DNA from: a virus
DNA: 37,715 bases
Virus record (IMG/VR): IMGVR_UViG_3300043015_001455
Location: 1 to 37,715 of that record
Reading direction: 5' to 3' (one strand)
The notes under the pieces are model-generated. The model saw only the letters and a list, made by a program, of their open reading frames with translations. It made no database searches and was not told the origin of the DNA. How positions within the stretch are numbered: the stretch's first letter is position 1; the number at the start of each line of letters is the position of its first letter. Both the position numbers and the translations under genes were made by a program. Shown here piece by piece: positions 1 to 6,877 of this stretch.

Positions 1-168
1 GAAACAGCTCACTTCTCTTCCGGCTTATATGTTCGATATGAGCGCGGCAGATTTCGCGACGTATTCAGCAAAGTTTGCGGCTGACATTCCGGGGAATATC
101 AAATCCATGATGGAAACGGAATACGTCAAGGCGCGCTTGGAAGAGGGCTACGAGCGAGACGTCATCTC
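1..168. repeat. Left copy of contig-end overlap
   Basis: Bases 1-168 align without gaps to 37548-37715. I count 8 differences, at positions 10, 110, 112, 127, 139, 157, 163 and 166. The reading frame continues across the join, so the simplest explanation is a circular, permuted or terminally redundant genome whose ends were not merged because the two copies come from slightly different variants. A true packaged terminal repeat would normally be identical. Confidence 0.85.
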
Positions 169-931
169 AGCATTGAAAGGGGATGGCGGCTACATCAAGG
201 CAGGGCTTCAACTCGGAATGCTTCCGACTAAGGTGGGGGATATTATTCCCGTTGTGGCGGGCGGCTGGATGGCAAGACAGCGCGCCTACGATCTAGCAAA
301 GCGTGACGGGATGACGGACGAACAGGCAGAATACAGGGGTATGCTGGCGTTTGAAATGGCAACGGATCGAGCGCAACAGGCGGGAGATTTGAAGGATCTT
401 TCTCACTATCAAGGTGGGGGTTCATTGTTCAAACTCTTCACGATGTTCAAGACTTCTCCCCGGCAATATTACGCGAATGTTTACGAATCGCTACTAGACG
501 CCAAAGCAGGAAAGAAGGGGGCGAAAAGCGAATTTGTCAGGAGAATGATAATCGGGCAAGTGATTCTTCCGATGGTATTCCAGGCGGCAAGCGATGTCCT
601 GCGATCTCCTTTCAACGATGACGATGAAGAGGACTTTGAGGCTCCGGACTACGTGCGGGCGGTTTTGCTCGGGCCTTTGAACGGGCTTTTTATTGCGGGC
701 GATATGGCGGAACTTTTGACATCGGGCCTATCCGATACAAAAATATGGTTTGAGGAACTTCCTATCTTCTCAGGTCCGACAGAAGTAGCTGGAGCATTAC
801 AGGAATTTTGGGATGGTGATTTCCAGCAAGGATTAGACGAACTCTTGCGCGGCATGGGCCGCATGGTTGCGCCGTTCACATACTACGAAATTTTCAGAAG
901 GGAAACAGACAGACTTGGAATAACAGAATAG
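2..931 (+). CDS. C-terminal part of giant polyvalent internal virion protein (continues from right end of window)
   Basis: The frame is open from base 2, before the first ATG at 29, and reads the same residues (KQLTSLPAYMFDMSAADF) as the end of the gene starting at 28957. It is therefore the C-terminal end of that giant gene, not a separate gene starting at 29. Joined at the overlap, the protein would be 3,173 residues. This segment is helical and resembles the C-terminal region common in large phage polyvalent/internal virion proteins: a TSLKQLTSLPAY segment, a long helical stretch, a GGGSLFKLFTMFKTSPRQYY motif, then hydrophobic helices (QVILPMVFQAASDVL; AVLLGPLNGLFIAGDMAELL). Such regions are plausible membrane-interacting parts of an ejected protein. 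It ends in TAG, five bases before the next ATG. Confidence 0.85.
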   Translation, partial: KQLTSLPAYMFDMSAADFATYSAKFAADIPGNIKSMMETEYVKARLEEGYERDVISALKGDGGYIKAGLQLGMLPTKVGDIIPVVAGGWMARQRAYDLAKRDGMTDEQAEYRGMLAFEMATDRAQQAGDLKDLSHYQGGGSLFKLFTMFKTSPRQYYANVYESLLDAKAGKKGAKSEFVRRMIIGQVILPMVFQAASDVLRSPFNDDDEEDFEAPDYVRAVLLGPLNGLFIAGDMAELLTSGLSDTKIWFEELPIFSGPTEVAGALQEFWDGDFQQGLDELLRGMGRMVAPFTYYEIFRRETDRLGITE

Positions 932-935
932 AACT

Positions 936-1382
936 ATGATCTCCACAACAACATCAGCACAATCGTTCACCGGCAACGCTTCGACCGTTACGGCTTACTC
1001 AATCACCTTCCCGCTAGTGGATGCGTCTCACCTGGTCGCCATCGAAACGGTAACGGCTACCGGGGTGGAAACTACTCTGGACAGTGGAGACTACACTTTC
1101 ACGCCGACAACGGACAGCAACGGGCGAATCACGGGCGGAAGCGTGACGACCGATCCGGCTATCGCGGCAACGTCTACCATCGAATTCAAGCGGGTCACGC
1201 CAAAGACTCAAACGCTGGACTTCACGGCGGGCGGGGCTTTCGGCGCGGAGGCTCTGGAATCCGGACTCGATAAAATTGTGATGATCGCGCAGGAAGTGGC
1301 TCGGGACTTTGCGGAGGCTGACACTACGCTGACGGCGGCAGACTCGGCCATCGAGGCAAGGCTTGATATTTTGGAGGCGTAA
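936..1382 (+). CDS. Tail-fibre adaptor domain protein (T7 gp17 N-terminal-like)
   Basis: 148 residues. The pattern matches the N-terminal attachment domain of T7-type tail fibres: beta-strands rich in Thr/Val, 'TSTIEFKRVTPKTQTLDF', then 'ALESGLDKIVMIAQEVARDF'. In T7-like fibres that domain binds the tail at the tubular A/B junction and is followed by a long fibre shaft. Here the gene stops shortly after the domain, ending in a short coiled-coil-like helix (AADSAIEARLDILEA), so it is an adaptor without a fibre. A separate fibre could dock here, or the collagen-like fibre encoded at 20132-22840 may have taken over receptor binding. The start is four bases after the giant gene's stop and has no clear Shine-Dalgarno sequence, suggesting coupled translation. 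Confidence 0.7.
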   Translation: MISTTTSAQSFTGNASTVTAYSITFPLVDASHLVAIETVTATGVETTLDSGDYTFTPTTDSNGRITGGSVTTDPAIAATSTIEFKRVTPKTQTLDFTAGGAFGAEALESGLDKIVMIAQEVARDFAEADTTLTAADSAIEARLDILEA

Positions 1383-1389
1383 ACTTTTG

Positions 1390-1424
1390 CTTGCAATCCA
1401 TTCATTAGAACTCAAAAATAAAAT
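1390..1424 (+). promoter_or_regulatory. Possible promoter-like leader of the lysis genes (CTTGCAATC motif)
   Basis: The 44-base gap before the holin contains CTTGCAATC at 1390-1398, then an A-rich stretch ending TAAAAT (1419-1424). The CTTGCA element also occurs in the leader of the capsid gene, within the gene end before 14023, and as TTTGCA before 2945. The spacing does not fit a standard sigma-70 promoter, so this is only a motif-based suggestion. Confidence 0.25.
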
Positions 1425-1426
1425 CT

Positions 1427-1597
1427 ATGAATAAACTTTCTATTCTCGGACTCATTCGCCACTTGCTCAGTTTTGGCGGAGGCTATCTTGTCAGCAAAGG
1501 CATTCTCGATGAAGGTTCCGCGCAGGAACTCATTGGCGCGGCCATCACGATCGGCGGCGCACTCTGGTCCTTCTTCGCTCCCGAAAAGCGCGGTTGA
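1427..1597 (+). CDS. Small holin, Pam3-gp28-like
   Basis: 56 residues starting MNKLSILGLIRHLLSFGG. The arrangement 'RHLLSFGGGYLVSKG ... GAAITIGGALWSFF ... EKRG' is typical of the small Pam3-gp28-type putative holins: an Arg-His pair in a first hydrophobic helix, a Gly-rich second helix ending near a Trp-Ser, and a short charged tail. Holins assemble in the inner membrane and release or trigger the endolysin. The gene lies directly before the endolysin, and its TGA (1595-1597) shares one base with the endolysin ATG (1597), which supports a lysis pair. No Shine-Dalgarno sequence is visible upstream; the leader is A-rich. Confidence 0.72.
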   Translation: MNKLSILGLIRHLLSFGGGYLVSKGILDEGSAQELIGAAITIGGALWSFFAPEKRG

Positions 1598-2319
1598 TGA
1601 AAATCAACTGGCGCGAGGTCCAAACGCTATTGGCGGCTCGGGGTTTCAATCCCGGTCCTATCGACGGCATCTTCGGGCCTAGAACTTCGGCGGCGATTGT
1701 CGGCTACAAGAAATCCGTAGGGCTTCGCGCTCGGGATTATGTCGGGCCGATCACGCTGGCGTCTCTCCGGAATAACAAGAACGGGTTTCACGTTCGCGGG
1801 ACCGTCCTGCCATCGGCGGAACCGTCTTGGCTCAAGCGGGCAAGGGTGGAAATTGGGGTGCGTGAATACCGGGGAGCTGCGCACAACAAGCGGGTTCTCG
1901 GATATTGGGAACTTTCCCGATTGGCATTCAACGATGACGAAACGCCCTGGTGCGCCGGTTTTGTCGGGGCAATGCTGGAGGACGTAGGAATCAAGTCTAC
2001 CCGTTCCGGCATGGCTCGCAGCTACATGAATTGGGGGCAACCCGTGGACGACGCAACAAAGGGCGCGGTTGTCGTGTTCTGGCGCGGCTCTCGTTACGGA
2101 AGTTCTGGACACGTTGGCTTTGTCACCGGCAAGGATCAATACGGAAACATCATGGTTCTCGGTGGCAATCAGTCGGACGCGGTGAACATTAAGCCGTTCT
2201 CAACGGATCGCGTTCTTGGCTATCGTTGGCCTACCGGGGTTCCGCTCCCCGGCGAAAAGATCAGCGGGAAGCTGGACCTGGTGGAAAGTGACGGGCAAGT
2301 TTCGGCGAATGAGGCATGA
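1597..2319 (+). CDS. Endolysin: peptidoglycan-binding domain plus TIGR02594/NlpC-P60-like cysteine peptidase
   Basis: 240 residues. Residues 4-60 look like a PG_binding_1 domain (VQTLLAARGFNPGPIDGIFG, then a Gly-Pro-x-Thr helix). Residues 78-215 match the TIGR02594-type papain-like/CHAP fold: 'ETPWCAGFVGAMLEDVG' with the likely catalytic Cys119, 'SGHVGFVTG' with the likely His172, and a conserved 'VLGGNQSDAV'. Such enzymes cut peptide or amide bonds in peptidoglycan. No signal peptide is seen, in agreement with holin-dependent release. A TTG three bases upstream of the ATG is in frame, but the ATG overlapping the holin stop is the more natural start. Confidence 0.85.
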   Translation: MKINWREVQTLLAARGFNPGPIDGIFGPRTSAAIVGYKKSVGLRARDYVGPITLASLRNNKNGFHVRGTVLPSAEPSWLKRARVEIGVREYRGAAHNKRVLGYWELSRLAFNDDETPWCAGFVGAMLEDVGIKSTRSGMARSYMNWGQPVDDATKGAVVVFWRGSRYGSSGHVGFVTGKDQYGNIMVLGGNQSDAVNIKPFSTDRVLGYRWPTGVPLPGEKISGKLDLVESDGQVSANEA

Positions 2320-2564
2320 TCCGCTATCTCACTCCCGTCGATTGCGTATGCCTTCCGGAACTCGGCTTTACCTGCCGGAAATGCGAAGAGGCGAATTCAC
2401 CGGAAGCGATTGAGGCGGAACTAAAGCGGCAGGGCTACGGGTATTTTTTGGCCGATCAGGATGGACACGACGGCGGGGAAGTTTCGGCAACCGCGCACAA
2501 GGAAGAGGAATTTTTTGAAGCGGCGGCACAACTGCTGGACGCGGAAAAAGTAGAAACAAAGTAG
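2316..2564 (+). CDS. Hypothetical protein with Cys pairs
   Basis: 82 residues, not recognised. The start ATGA overlaps the endolysin stop. The N-terminal half contains DCVCLPE and TCRKCEE, a possible four-cysteine metal site. The C-terminal half is acidic and helical (KEEEFFEAAAQLLDAEK). The tight coupling to the lysis genes and the composition, which matches its neighbours, support a real gene. Function unknown. Confidence 0.55.
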   Translation: MIRYLTPVDCVCLPELGFTCRKCEEANSPEAIEAELKRQGYGYFLADQDGHDGGEVSATAHKEEEFFEAAAQLLDAEKVETK

Positions 2565-2575
2565 AACAAAAGACA

Positions 2576-2890
2576 ATGAAAGTATTGCATATCAACGTTG
2601 AGAAAATCGAGAAGGCGGAACTTTTCAAGGGCAAGAAAGGAACCTACATGGATCTCCTTCTGTTTGAGAACCGCGAGGGGAAAGACGAATACGGCAACGA
2701 TGGCTTTGTTGTCCAGTCGATCAGCAAGGAACGAAAGGACGCGGGGGAGAAAGGGCCGATTGTAGGCAACTGGAAGGAAGTTGATACCCGGCCGAACGCG
2801 GCTCCCCGGCAGGACGTAGCACCGGAGGACTTGACTACCCGGAACGTTCACCCGGATCAGGGAACGGAACAGGATGACATTCCGTTTTAA
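2576..2890 (+). CDS. Putative single-stranded DNA-binding protein with SSB-type C-terminal tip
   Basis: 104 residues. The N-terminal ~60 residues have alternating beta-strand character (MKVLHINVEKI, TYMDLLLFENREG, GNDGFVVQSISKERKDAG). A disordered Pro/Asn/Asp-rich linker follows, and the protein ends exactly in DDIPF. That acidic tip is the hallmark by which bacterial SSB recruits partner proteins, so an SSB-like role in phage replication or recombination is likely, in keeping with the nearby Bet/Exo genes. The fold assignment is inferred; the tip is seen. No Shine-Dalgarno sequence is visible in the A-rich upstream region. Confidence 0.65.
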   Translation: MKVLHINVEKIEKAELFKGKKGTYMDLLLFENREGKDEYGNDGFVVQSISKERKDAGEKGPIVGNWKEVDTRPNAAPRQDVAPEDLTTRNVHPDQGTEQDDIPF

Positions 2891-2923
2891 AGTTTCTTAA
2901 AAAAATCGTTTGCAATCTTTAAT

Positions 2924-2942
2924 CCCCCTGCGAAAGTGGGGG
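2924..2942 (+). promoter_or_regulatory. Hairpin just before the RHH gene start
   Basis: CCCCC (2924-2928) can pair with GGGGG (2938-2942) across a nine-base loop; the G-run ends two bases before the ATG at 2945. TTTGCAATC (2909-2917) lies upstream. The hairpin would hide the only purine-rich stretch that could serve as a ribosome site, so it may limit translation of the RHH protein. There is no T-tract, so it is not a terminator. Confidence 0.4.
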
Positions 2943-2944
2943 TG

Positions 2945-3109
2945 ATGAAAATACTCATTGATCTCCCGAAAAATATCGGGGCCAAACTGGATTCTCTCGC
3001 GAAGCAAGAGAATAGAAGTCGGACGGCGCAAGCTCGTCATATCGTCGTTGAACACCTGGGCCGCTCTGTTTCGCACACGGATGCCAAGAAGAAGGAGGCG
3101 GGCGCATGA
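2945..3109 (+). CDS. Ribbon-helix-helix (Arc/CopG-like) regulator
   Basis: 54 residues, MKILIDLPKNIGAKLDSLAK at the N terminus. A short beta-strand (KILIDLP) is followed by two helices (GAKLDSLAKQEN and RTAQARHIVVEHLGR), the classic layout of a minimal ribbon-helix-helix DNA-binding protein, which works as a dimer with the strand in the major groove. It is the first gene after a hairpin-bearing gap and its stop overlaps the ATG of a winged-helix gene, so it may be an early regulator. The gene is short but well formed. Confidence 0.7.
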   Translation: MKILIDLPKNIGAKLDSLAKQENRSRTAQARHIVVEHLGRSVSHTDAKKKEAGA

Positions 3110-3390
3110 GCGACATAACTGCTAATCGGCACAAGGGCGCGGAAACGTCGAAAGACGCTTACAACCGCATCAAGGCTTCGCTTCCAAAGGCTCGCCGTTG
3201 GGTCTATTCGATGATTCTTCAACGTCCCGTGAAAGGCTTTACGGTCCACGAAATCGCTTTGCGATTGGACGTATCTCCCAACGTCATTTCTGGACGACTG
3301 ACCGAATTGAAACGGGATAGACTCATTGAGGCAAACGGAGAACGTCGTGGAAATGCTGCGGTTCTTATTCCTACGAAGGTGGTAGCATGA
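3106..3390 (+). CDS. Winged helix-turn-helix DNA-binding protein
   Basis: 94 residues. The central segment reads VYSMILQRPVKGFTVHEIALRLDVSPNVISGRLTELKRDRLIEAN when scanned in parts: helix, helix-turn-helix (TVHEIALRLDVSPNVISGRL), then a two-stranded wing (LIEANGERR ... AAVLIPTKV). This is the MarR/DeoR-type winged helix pattern often seen in small phage regulators or replication helpers. It overlaps its neighbours by ATGA on both sides. The target is unknown. Confidence 0.65.
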   Translation: MSDITANRHKGAETSKDAYNRIKASLPKARRWVYSMILQRPVKGFTVHEIALRLDVSPNVISGRLTELKRDRLIEANGERRGNAAVLIPTKVVA

Positions 3391-3737
3391 AAGCGTCGGA
3401 CCTTCGGAAAGGCGGGGAATATTGGGTGGTTTATAACGGAATTGTTTGGGATGCTGTTTGCATTCAGAAGAAGGACGAAAGGACAGCCCAATTCAAACTC
3501 ACTAAAGACAATACTTCTTTCGTTGCTGTGATCGAATATCCAGACGTTTACGAAGATCCGCAAAGGCTCATTACTCGTTGCGAGTTTGAGGCGAACTCTT
3601 GGGATAAGCAACGGGAGCGGATCGAGGAATTTATTCGCAATGGGGAAGATGATGAGCGAGCGGACCTGGAACGCCAGCACGAGGACGCTTCCGACAACTT
3701 TCACGCGGAAACCGCGATGGATATGGAGCAGTCCTAA
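3387..3737 (+). CDS. Hypothetical protein
   Basis: 116 residues, not recognised. The first ~70 residues look like a small beta-barrel (EYWVVYNGIVWDAVCIQKK, AQFKLTKDNTSFVAVIEYP). The C-terminal part is very acidic and helical (ERIEEFIRNGEDDERADLER). It is coupled to the upstream winged-helix gene by an ATGA overlap. The 25-base gap that follows holds nothing I can assign. Confidence 0.6.
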   Translation: MKASDLRKGGEYWVVYNGIVWDAVCIQKKDERTAQFKLTKDNTSFVAVIEYPDVYEDPQRLITRCEFEANSWDKQRERIEEFIRNGEDDERADLERQHEDASDNFHAETAMDMEQS

Positions 3738-3762
3738 CAAATTTTTACCTAATACCTGACAA

Positions 3763-4041
3763 ATGATAATCGAAACAAATAACATTCCCCCGACACTCTC
3801 GGGCGGAACCTTGAAACTGATCTGCACGGTTGCGGATCTCCCCGGTTGCTCTTGCACCGATGTAGCGGAACGGCTTGGCGTGAGCCTTGCGGCAATCACC
3901 GGCCTCGTTGACGTTGCCGAAATCTGCCAACTTGTGATTCGGGTTTCTCACCCGGAGGACCGGCGCAAATGGTCTTTGCAACTGACTGACATCGGCGAGT
4001 CGATGGTTGCAAAACTTCAACCGAAAGGGGCGAGAGCATGA
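3763..4041 (+). CDS. MarR-like winged-helix protein
   Basis: 92 residues. After an N-terminal helix, 'CTDVAERLGVSLAAITGLVDVAE' forms the helix-turn-helix, and 'VIRVSHPEDRRKWSLQLTDIGE' is the wing plus the D-R-R-x...L-T-x-x-G signature of MarR proteins. At 92 residues it lacks the long dimer-forming helices of full MarR regulators (about 140-160 residues), so it is a trimmed DNA-binding version. It overlaps the next gene by ATGA. Likely an early-region regulator; target unknown. Confidence 0.65.
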   Translation: MIIETNNIPPTLSGGTLKLICTVADLPGCSCTDVAERLGVSLAAITGLVDVAEICQLVIRVSHPEDRRKWSLQLTDIGESMVAKLQPKGARA

Positions 4042-4238
4042 GCGACGTAGAAATCCTACTCAATTCTTTCCTCGGTACGGACTTCGCGCAATCCCTGGTT
4101 GCGGAACTCGGGGAAAGCACGGTCGCGGAAGTCTGGATGAATGGCTACATGGAGGCGCAAGCAATCCATATCCGCGCCAATGCGAAGCTGATCGAACAAC
4201 AACAGAAATTGATTCTTGAAAAGAAAGGGAACGCATGA
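4038..4238 (+). CDS. Small hypothetical helical protein
   Basis: 66 residues, not recognised. It appears all-helical, ending in a charged Gln/Lys-rich helix (ANAKLIEQQQKLILEKKGNA). It sits directly before bet with ATGA overlaps on both sides, so it is probably co-translated with the recombination genes. An accessory role to Bet/Exo is possible but only inferred from position. Confidence 0.55.
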   Translation: MSDVEILLNSFLGTDFAQSLVAELGESTVAEVWMNGYMEAQAIHIRANAKLIEQQQKLILEKKGNA

Positions 4239-4861
4239 GCGAGAACGAAATTACGCCGGTTGAAAAGCCAGCACCGAAGAAAGAGAAGCAGTCCGCGCTT
4301 AGTGTTATGGCTTCCAAGTATCAGGTCGAACCTGGTAAACTGCTTTCCACTTTGAAGGCGACGGTATTCAAGGGGGCAACAGACGAGCAAATGCTTTCGC
4401 TCTGCGTCGTCGCGAATGAATACGGCTTGAATCCGTTCACAAAGGAAATCTACGCATTTCCAGACAAGGGGGGCGGCATCGTTCCCGTAATCGGGGCGGA
4501 TGGCTGGTATTCGATTGTGAATCAGCACGGGCAGTTTGATGGCTGCGATTTCTCGGAAACCGTGGACGAAGATAATCAGGTTGAATCCATCACTTGCCGA
4601 ATCTACCGGCAGGACCGGAATCACCCGGTTGAAGTCACGGAATACTTGCAGGAATGCAAACGGAACTCGGAACCGTGGCGGAATCAACCTCGCCGGATGT
4701 TGCGTCACCGTGCCTTCATTCAATGCGCCAGAATCGCTTTCGGGATCACGGCAAAAGATCCGGAGGACGCGGAACGCATGGGCGAATATCAAGCGAAGGC
4801 TAAGCCAGTGGAGCAACTGGAGAACACGGACAATCCGTTTGCAAAAGGAGGTGAAGCATGA
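4235..4861 (+). CDS. bet: Single-strand annealing protein, Bet/RecT family
   Basis: 208 residues. Residues 64-95 contain the Bet signature 'GLNPFTKEIYAFPDK' followed by 'VPVIGADGWYSI' and 'FDGCDF'. Residues ~145-175 contain 'RRMLRHRAFIQCARIAFG', also typical of the family. Bet binds single-stranded DNA and anneals complementary strands, working with the partner exonuclease encoded next. The C-terminal ~30 residues are a disordered Lys/Glu/Pro tail. It overlaps both neighbours by ATGA. It may help genome concatemer or circle formation and recombinational repair. Confidence 0.88.
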   Translation: MSENEITPVEKPAPKKEKQSALSVMASKYQVEPGKLLSTLKATVFKGATDEQMLSLCVVANEYGLNPFTKEIYAFPDKGGGIVPVIGADGWYSIVNQHGQFDGCDFSETVDEDNQVESITCRIYRQDRNHPVEVTEYLQECKRNSEPWRNQPRRMLRHRAFIQCARIAFGITAKDPEDAERMGEYQAKAKPVEQLENTDNPFAKGGEA

Positions 4862-5532
4862 GTTTCCCAGACTGTGAAATCCATCGACTCCCGCAACACC
4901 TGGAGGACGGAAGTTCAAATCCGGAATGGTTGGAACTGCGCAAGGGGGTTCTGACGGCTTCGGAATTCGGAATGTGGCTTGTCAAATGCACGACGGCAAC
5001 GGCCAAGAAAGCAAAGGAAGCGGCAATCTGCAAACTGATCGCGGAAACCGCGGAACTTTGGGAACCGGAAAACAAGTGGATGAATGAGCAGATGCAGCGT
5101 GGCCTTGACTTGGAACCGGAAGCGGTTGCAGCGTTTGAAAAATTCACCGGCAAGGAAGTCGAACACGTAGGTTTCTGCCGATCTCTTTACGGGCTTTTTG
5201 GTTGTTCGCCGGATGGTCTGATTGTCGGGGAGAACGGAGGACTGGAAGGGAAAGTCCCGCTTCCTTCGACTCATATCAAATACCGGAGAACCGGGGAACT
5301 TCCGGACGAATACAAGCTCCAGGTTCATGGCTCTATGGCCGTCACCGGGGCGGATCATTGGTGGTTTCAATCGTGGAATCCTCGCGTTGCCAATCTGCGG
5401 ATACGGATCGAGCGCGATCAATTCACGGAGGATCTACTTGCAGGATTGAAGGCTTTTTCTCGCGACGTTGAAACCGCATTGGCAGAAGAAAAGGCGGCTT
5501 GGGAAGTCGAGTTTGGAAAGGGGGCGAAATGA
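4858..5532 (+). CDS. YqaJ/lambda Exo-like 5'-3' exonuclease
   Basis: 224 residues. The nuclease core is visible: an N-terminal 'WLELRKGVLTASEFG' (the R..x.TAS element of YqaJ recombinases), 'GCSPDGLIV' with Asp119, and 'GLEGKVPLP' with Glu130 and Lys132, giving the D...ExK metal site. 'YKLQVHGSMAVTGADHWWF' follows, matching the usual Q-x-x-x-x-M-x-VTG segment. Such enzymes chew one strand of double-stranded DNA ends, loading Bet on the exposed strand. A strong AAAAGGAGGT ribosome site lies at 4843-4852. The gene forms a Bet-Exo pair with the upstream gene. Confidence 0.88.
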   Translation: MSFPDCEIHRLPQHLEDGSSNPEWLELRKGVLTASEFGMWLVKCTTATAKKAKEAAICKLIAETAELWEPENKWMNEQMQRGLDLEPEAVAAFEKFTGKEVEHVGFCRSLYGLFGCSPDGLIVGENGGLEGKVPLPSTHIKYRRTGELPDEYKLQVHGSMAVTGADHWWFQSWNPRVANLRIRIERDQFTEDLLAGLKAFSRDVETALAEEKAAWEVEFGKGAK

Positions 5533-5702
5533 ATTGGGGTTGTATTATTGGATTCGCGGTTCTTTTGGCTTCTGCTTGCGGGTTTATTTGGGCCAGCTTC
5601 GCAATTCATCCGATTTTTGGAATAATCGTTCTTTCAATCTTCGGTCTTGGCCTTGCGTTTTTTGCGTTCCTTGTCGCCATAGCAGAGGAGGAAACGAAAT
5701 GA
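5529..5702 (+). CDS. Small membrane protein with two transmembrane helices
   Basis: 57 residues, starting at the ATG that overlaps the exonuclease stop. Two hydrophobic helices are visible: CIIGFAVLLASACGFIWASF and IFGIIVLSIFGLGLAFFAFL, followed by a short acidic tail (AEEETK). No family recognised. It could be an inner-membrane protein acting early in infection, for example superinfection exclusion, but nothing in the sequence decides this. Confidence 0.6.
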   Translation: MNWGCIIGFAVLLASACGFIWASFAIHPIFGIIVLSIFGLGLAFFAFLVAIAEEETK

Positions 5703-5995
5703 GTTTTCCGAAACGACATCAAGATCAACACCCGTCTTTGATCGGGCCGGATACTTCCGAAGCAATGACAGACGAACTCATTCGGGACGCTATCTTGGAT
5801 GGCGAAACTCCGCTCTCGAATTGCTGCGGGGAAAAGTTCATCGACTGGACTGATCTTTGTTCTAATTGCCGGGAACACGCCTCGGCGGAAATTCAGGGAT
5901 ATACGTTTCCAGGCGGGGATGGGGTAAAATTCACGATCACTTACGACGTAGAAAACCTGGAGCTAGTCAGCTTTGAAAAGGAGGTAGGGCAATGA
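5699..5995 (+). CDS. Hypothetical protein with zinc-finger-like Cys cluster
   Basis: 98 residues from the ATG at 5699, which overlaps the previous stop and is preceded by GAGGAGGAAAC. 'SNCCGEKFIDWTDLCSNCREH' looks like a CC...CxxCxxH zinc site. The C-terminal part is a beta-rich segment (VKFTITYDVENLELVSFEKE). A longer in-frame start exists upstream but would run through the preceding membrane gene, so I reject it. Function unknown. Confidence 0.6.
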   Translation: MSFPKRHQDQHPSLIGPDTSEAMTDELIRDAILDGETPLSNCCGEKFIDWTDLCSNCREHASAEIQGYTFPGGDGVKFTITYDVENLELVSFEKEVGQ

Positions 5996-6249
5996 GAGGT
6001 AAACAAGTGAATCGTTCATTTTCTCAATTCGATTACCTACCCCCTCTTGATAGCAACAATCGGCTTTTCAATCACGAGGATAGGTTTCTCGCGGGGCTTC
6101 AATCGCCTTTCGTTATGCGACGAAATTATATTGAGAGGGAGGAATCTACCCTGAGTGAGCATTACGTACACAAAGGGATTCGTATGTCGGGATCAACAAG
6201 GCTCCCATCCGAAAGGCCAGTAGAATTTTTCAGCAAGCGAACAAAATGA
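5992..6249 (+). CDS. Hypothetical protein
   Basis: 85 residues, not recognised, rich in Arg, Ser and aromatic residues. It is preceded by AAAAGGAGGT (5977-5986) and overlaps both neighbours by ATGA, which is the best evidence that it is translated. The base composition is a little more AT-rich than the flanking genes, possibly a later arrival. Confidence 0.5.
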   Translation: MRGKQVNRSFSQFDYLPPLDSNNRLFNHEDRFLAGLQSPFVMRRNYIEREESTLSEHYVHKGIRMSGSTRLPSERPVEFFSKRTK

Positions 6250-6494
6250 CAGAACTATTCGACATTCCCGAAACGTTCCCGAAATGGGCGGAACTCCGCG
6301 ACCGTTACAAGATATTCGTGCATTCCTGCAACCTGGAAGGACCGGACGCGAACGAATACGGGCCGGAACTTTTCACGGCGAACTATGCCGTAACCGGGTT
6401 CAAGGCATCGGCAAACGGTAGCACGGAAAAGGAGGCGGTAATCACTTTGATCCACCGGCTTCAACTGGACGGATGGAAGGAGGTTTCGCTATGA
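6246..6494 (+). CDS. Hypothetical protein
   Basis: 82 residues, not recognised. It shows mixed alpha/beta character, with a likely small domain (KIFVHSCNLEG ... FTANYAVTGFKASANGSTEKEAVITLIHRLQLDGW). It overlaps its neighbours by ATGA. The C-terminal codons carry the AAGGAGGT (6477-6484) that serves as the ribosome site of the nuclease gene downstream. Confidence 0.55.
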   Translation: MTELFDIPETFPKWAELRDRYKIFVHSCNLEGPDANEYGPELFTANYAVTGFKASANGSTEKEAVITLIHRLQLDGWKEVSL

Positions 6495-6877
6495 GCCTCC
6501 CCGCATTGTCTGAACATCAAGAGCAAGTTCTTCTGATCCAATGGGCGAAACTTCACGCGAAGAAATACCCGGAACTTGAATTGCTTTTTGCAATCCCGAA
6601 CGGCGGGGACCGAAATGCAAGGGTGGGAAAGAAGATGAAGGACGAAGGCGCGAGGGCCGGGGTTCCTGATCTCTTCCTACCCGCAGCCAGAAACGGAAGG
6701 CACGGGCTTTTCATCGAACTGAAAACGCCAGCACGGAAACCGAAGCGCGCCGGAAAGGGCGGGGTATCGGCGGATCAAGAATGGTGGATTGATTGCCTGA
6801 ACAATCAGAACTACGCGGCGGTTGTCTGCTACGGATGGAAGGAAGCGGCGGCAATACTGGAGGGGTATTTGATATGA
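6491..6877 (+). CDS. VRR-NUC domain nuclease
   Basis: 128 residues. The VRR-NUC pattern is clear: an N-terminal 'SEHQEQVLLIQWAK' helix with Glu/Gln, 'LLFAIPNGGDRNARVG', 'EGARAGVPDLFLPAA' with the catalytic Asp, 'GLFIELKTP' with the ExK pair, then 'SADQEWWIDCLNNQNYAAVVCYGW'. These are PD-(D/E)xK enzymes with structure-specific (Holliday junction or flap) activity in phage. The start at 6491 is preferred over an upstream in-frame ATG at 6473 because AAGGAGGT sits 6-7 bases before it and it overlaps the previous stop. Confidence 0.85.
   Translation: MSLPALSEHQEQVLLIQWAKLHAKKYPELELLFAIPNGGDRNARVGKKMKDEGARAGVPDLFLPAARNGRHGLFIELKTPARKPKRAGKGGVSADQEWWIDCLNNQNYAAVVCYGWKEAAAILEGYLI

Noticed and set aside
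29-931. A separate 300-residue gene starting at the first ATG
   Set aside because: The frame is open upstream to base 2 and matches the end of the giant gene; the ATG is an internal Met (AYMFDM).
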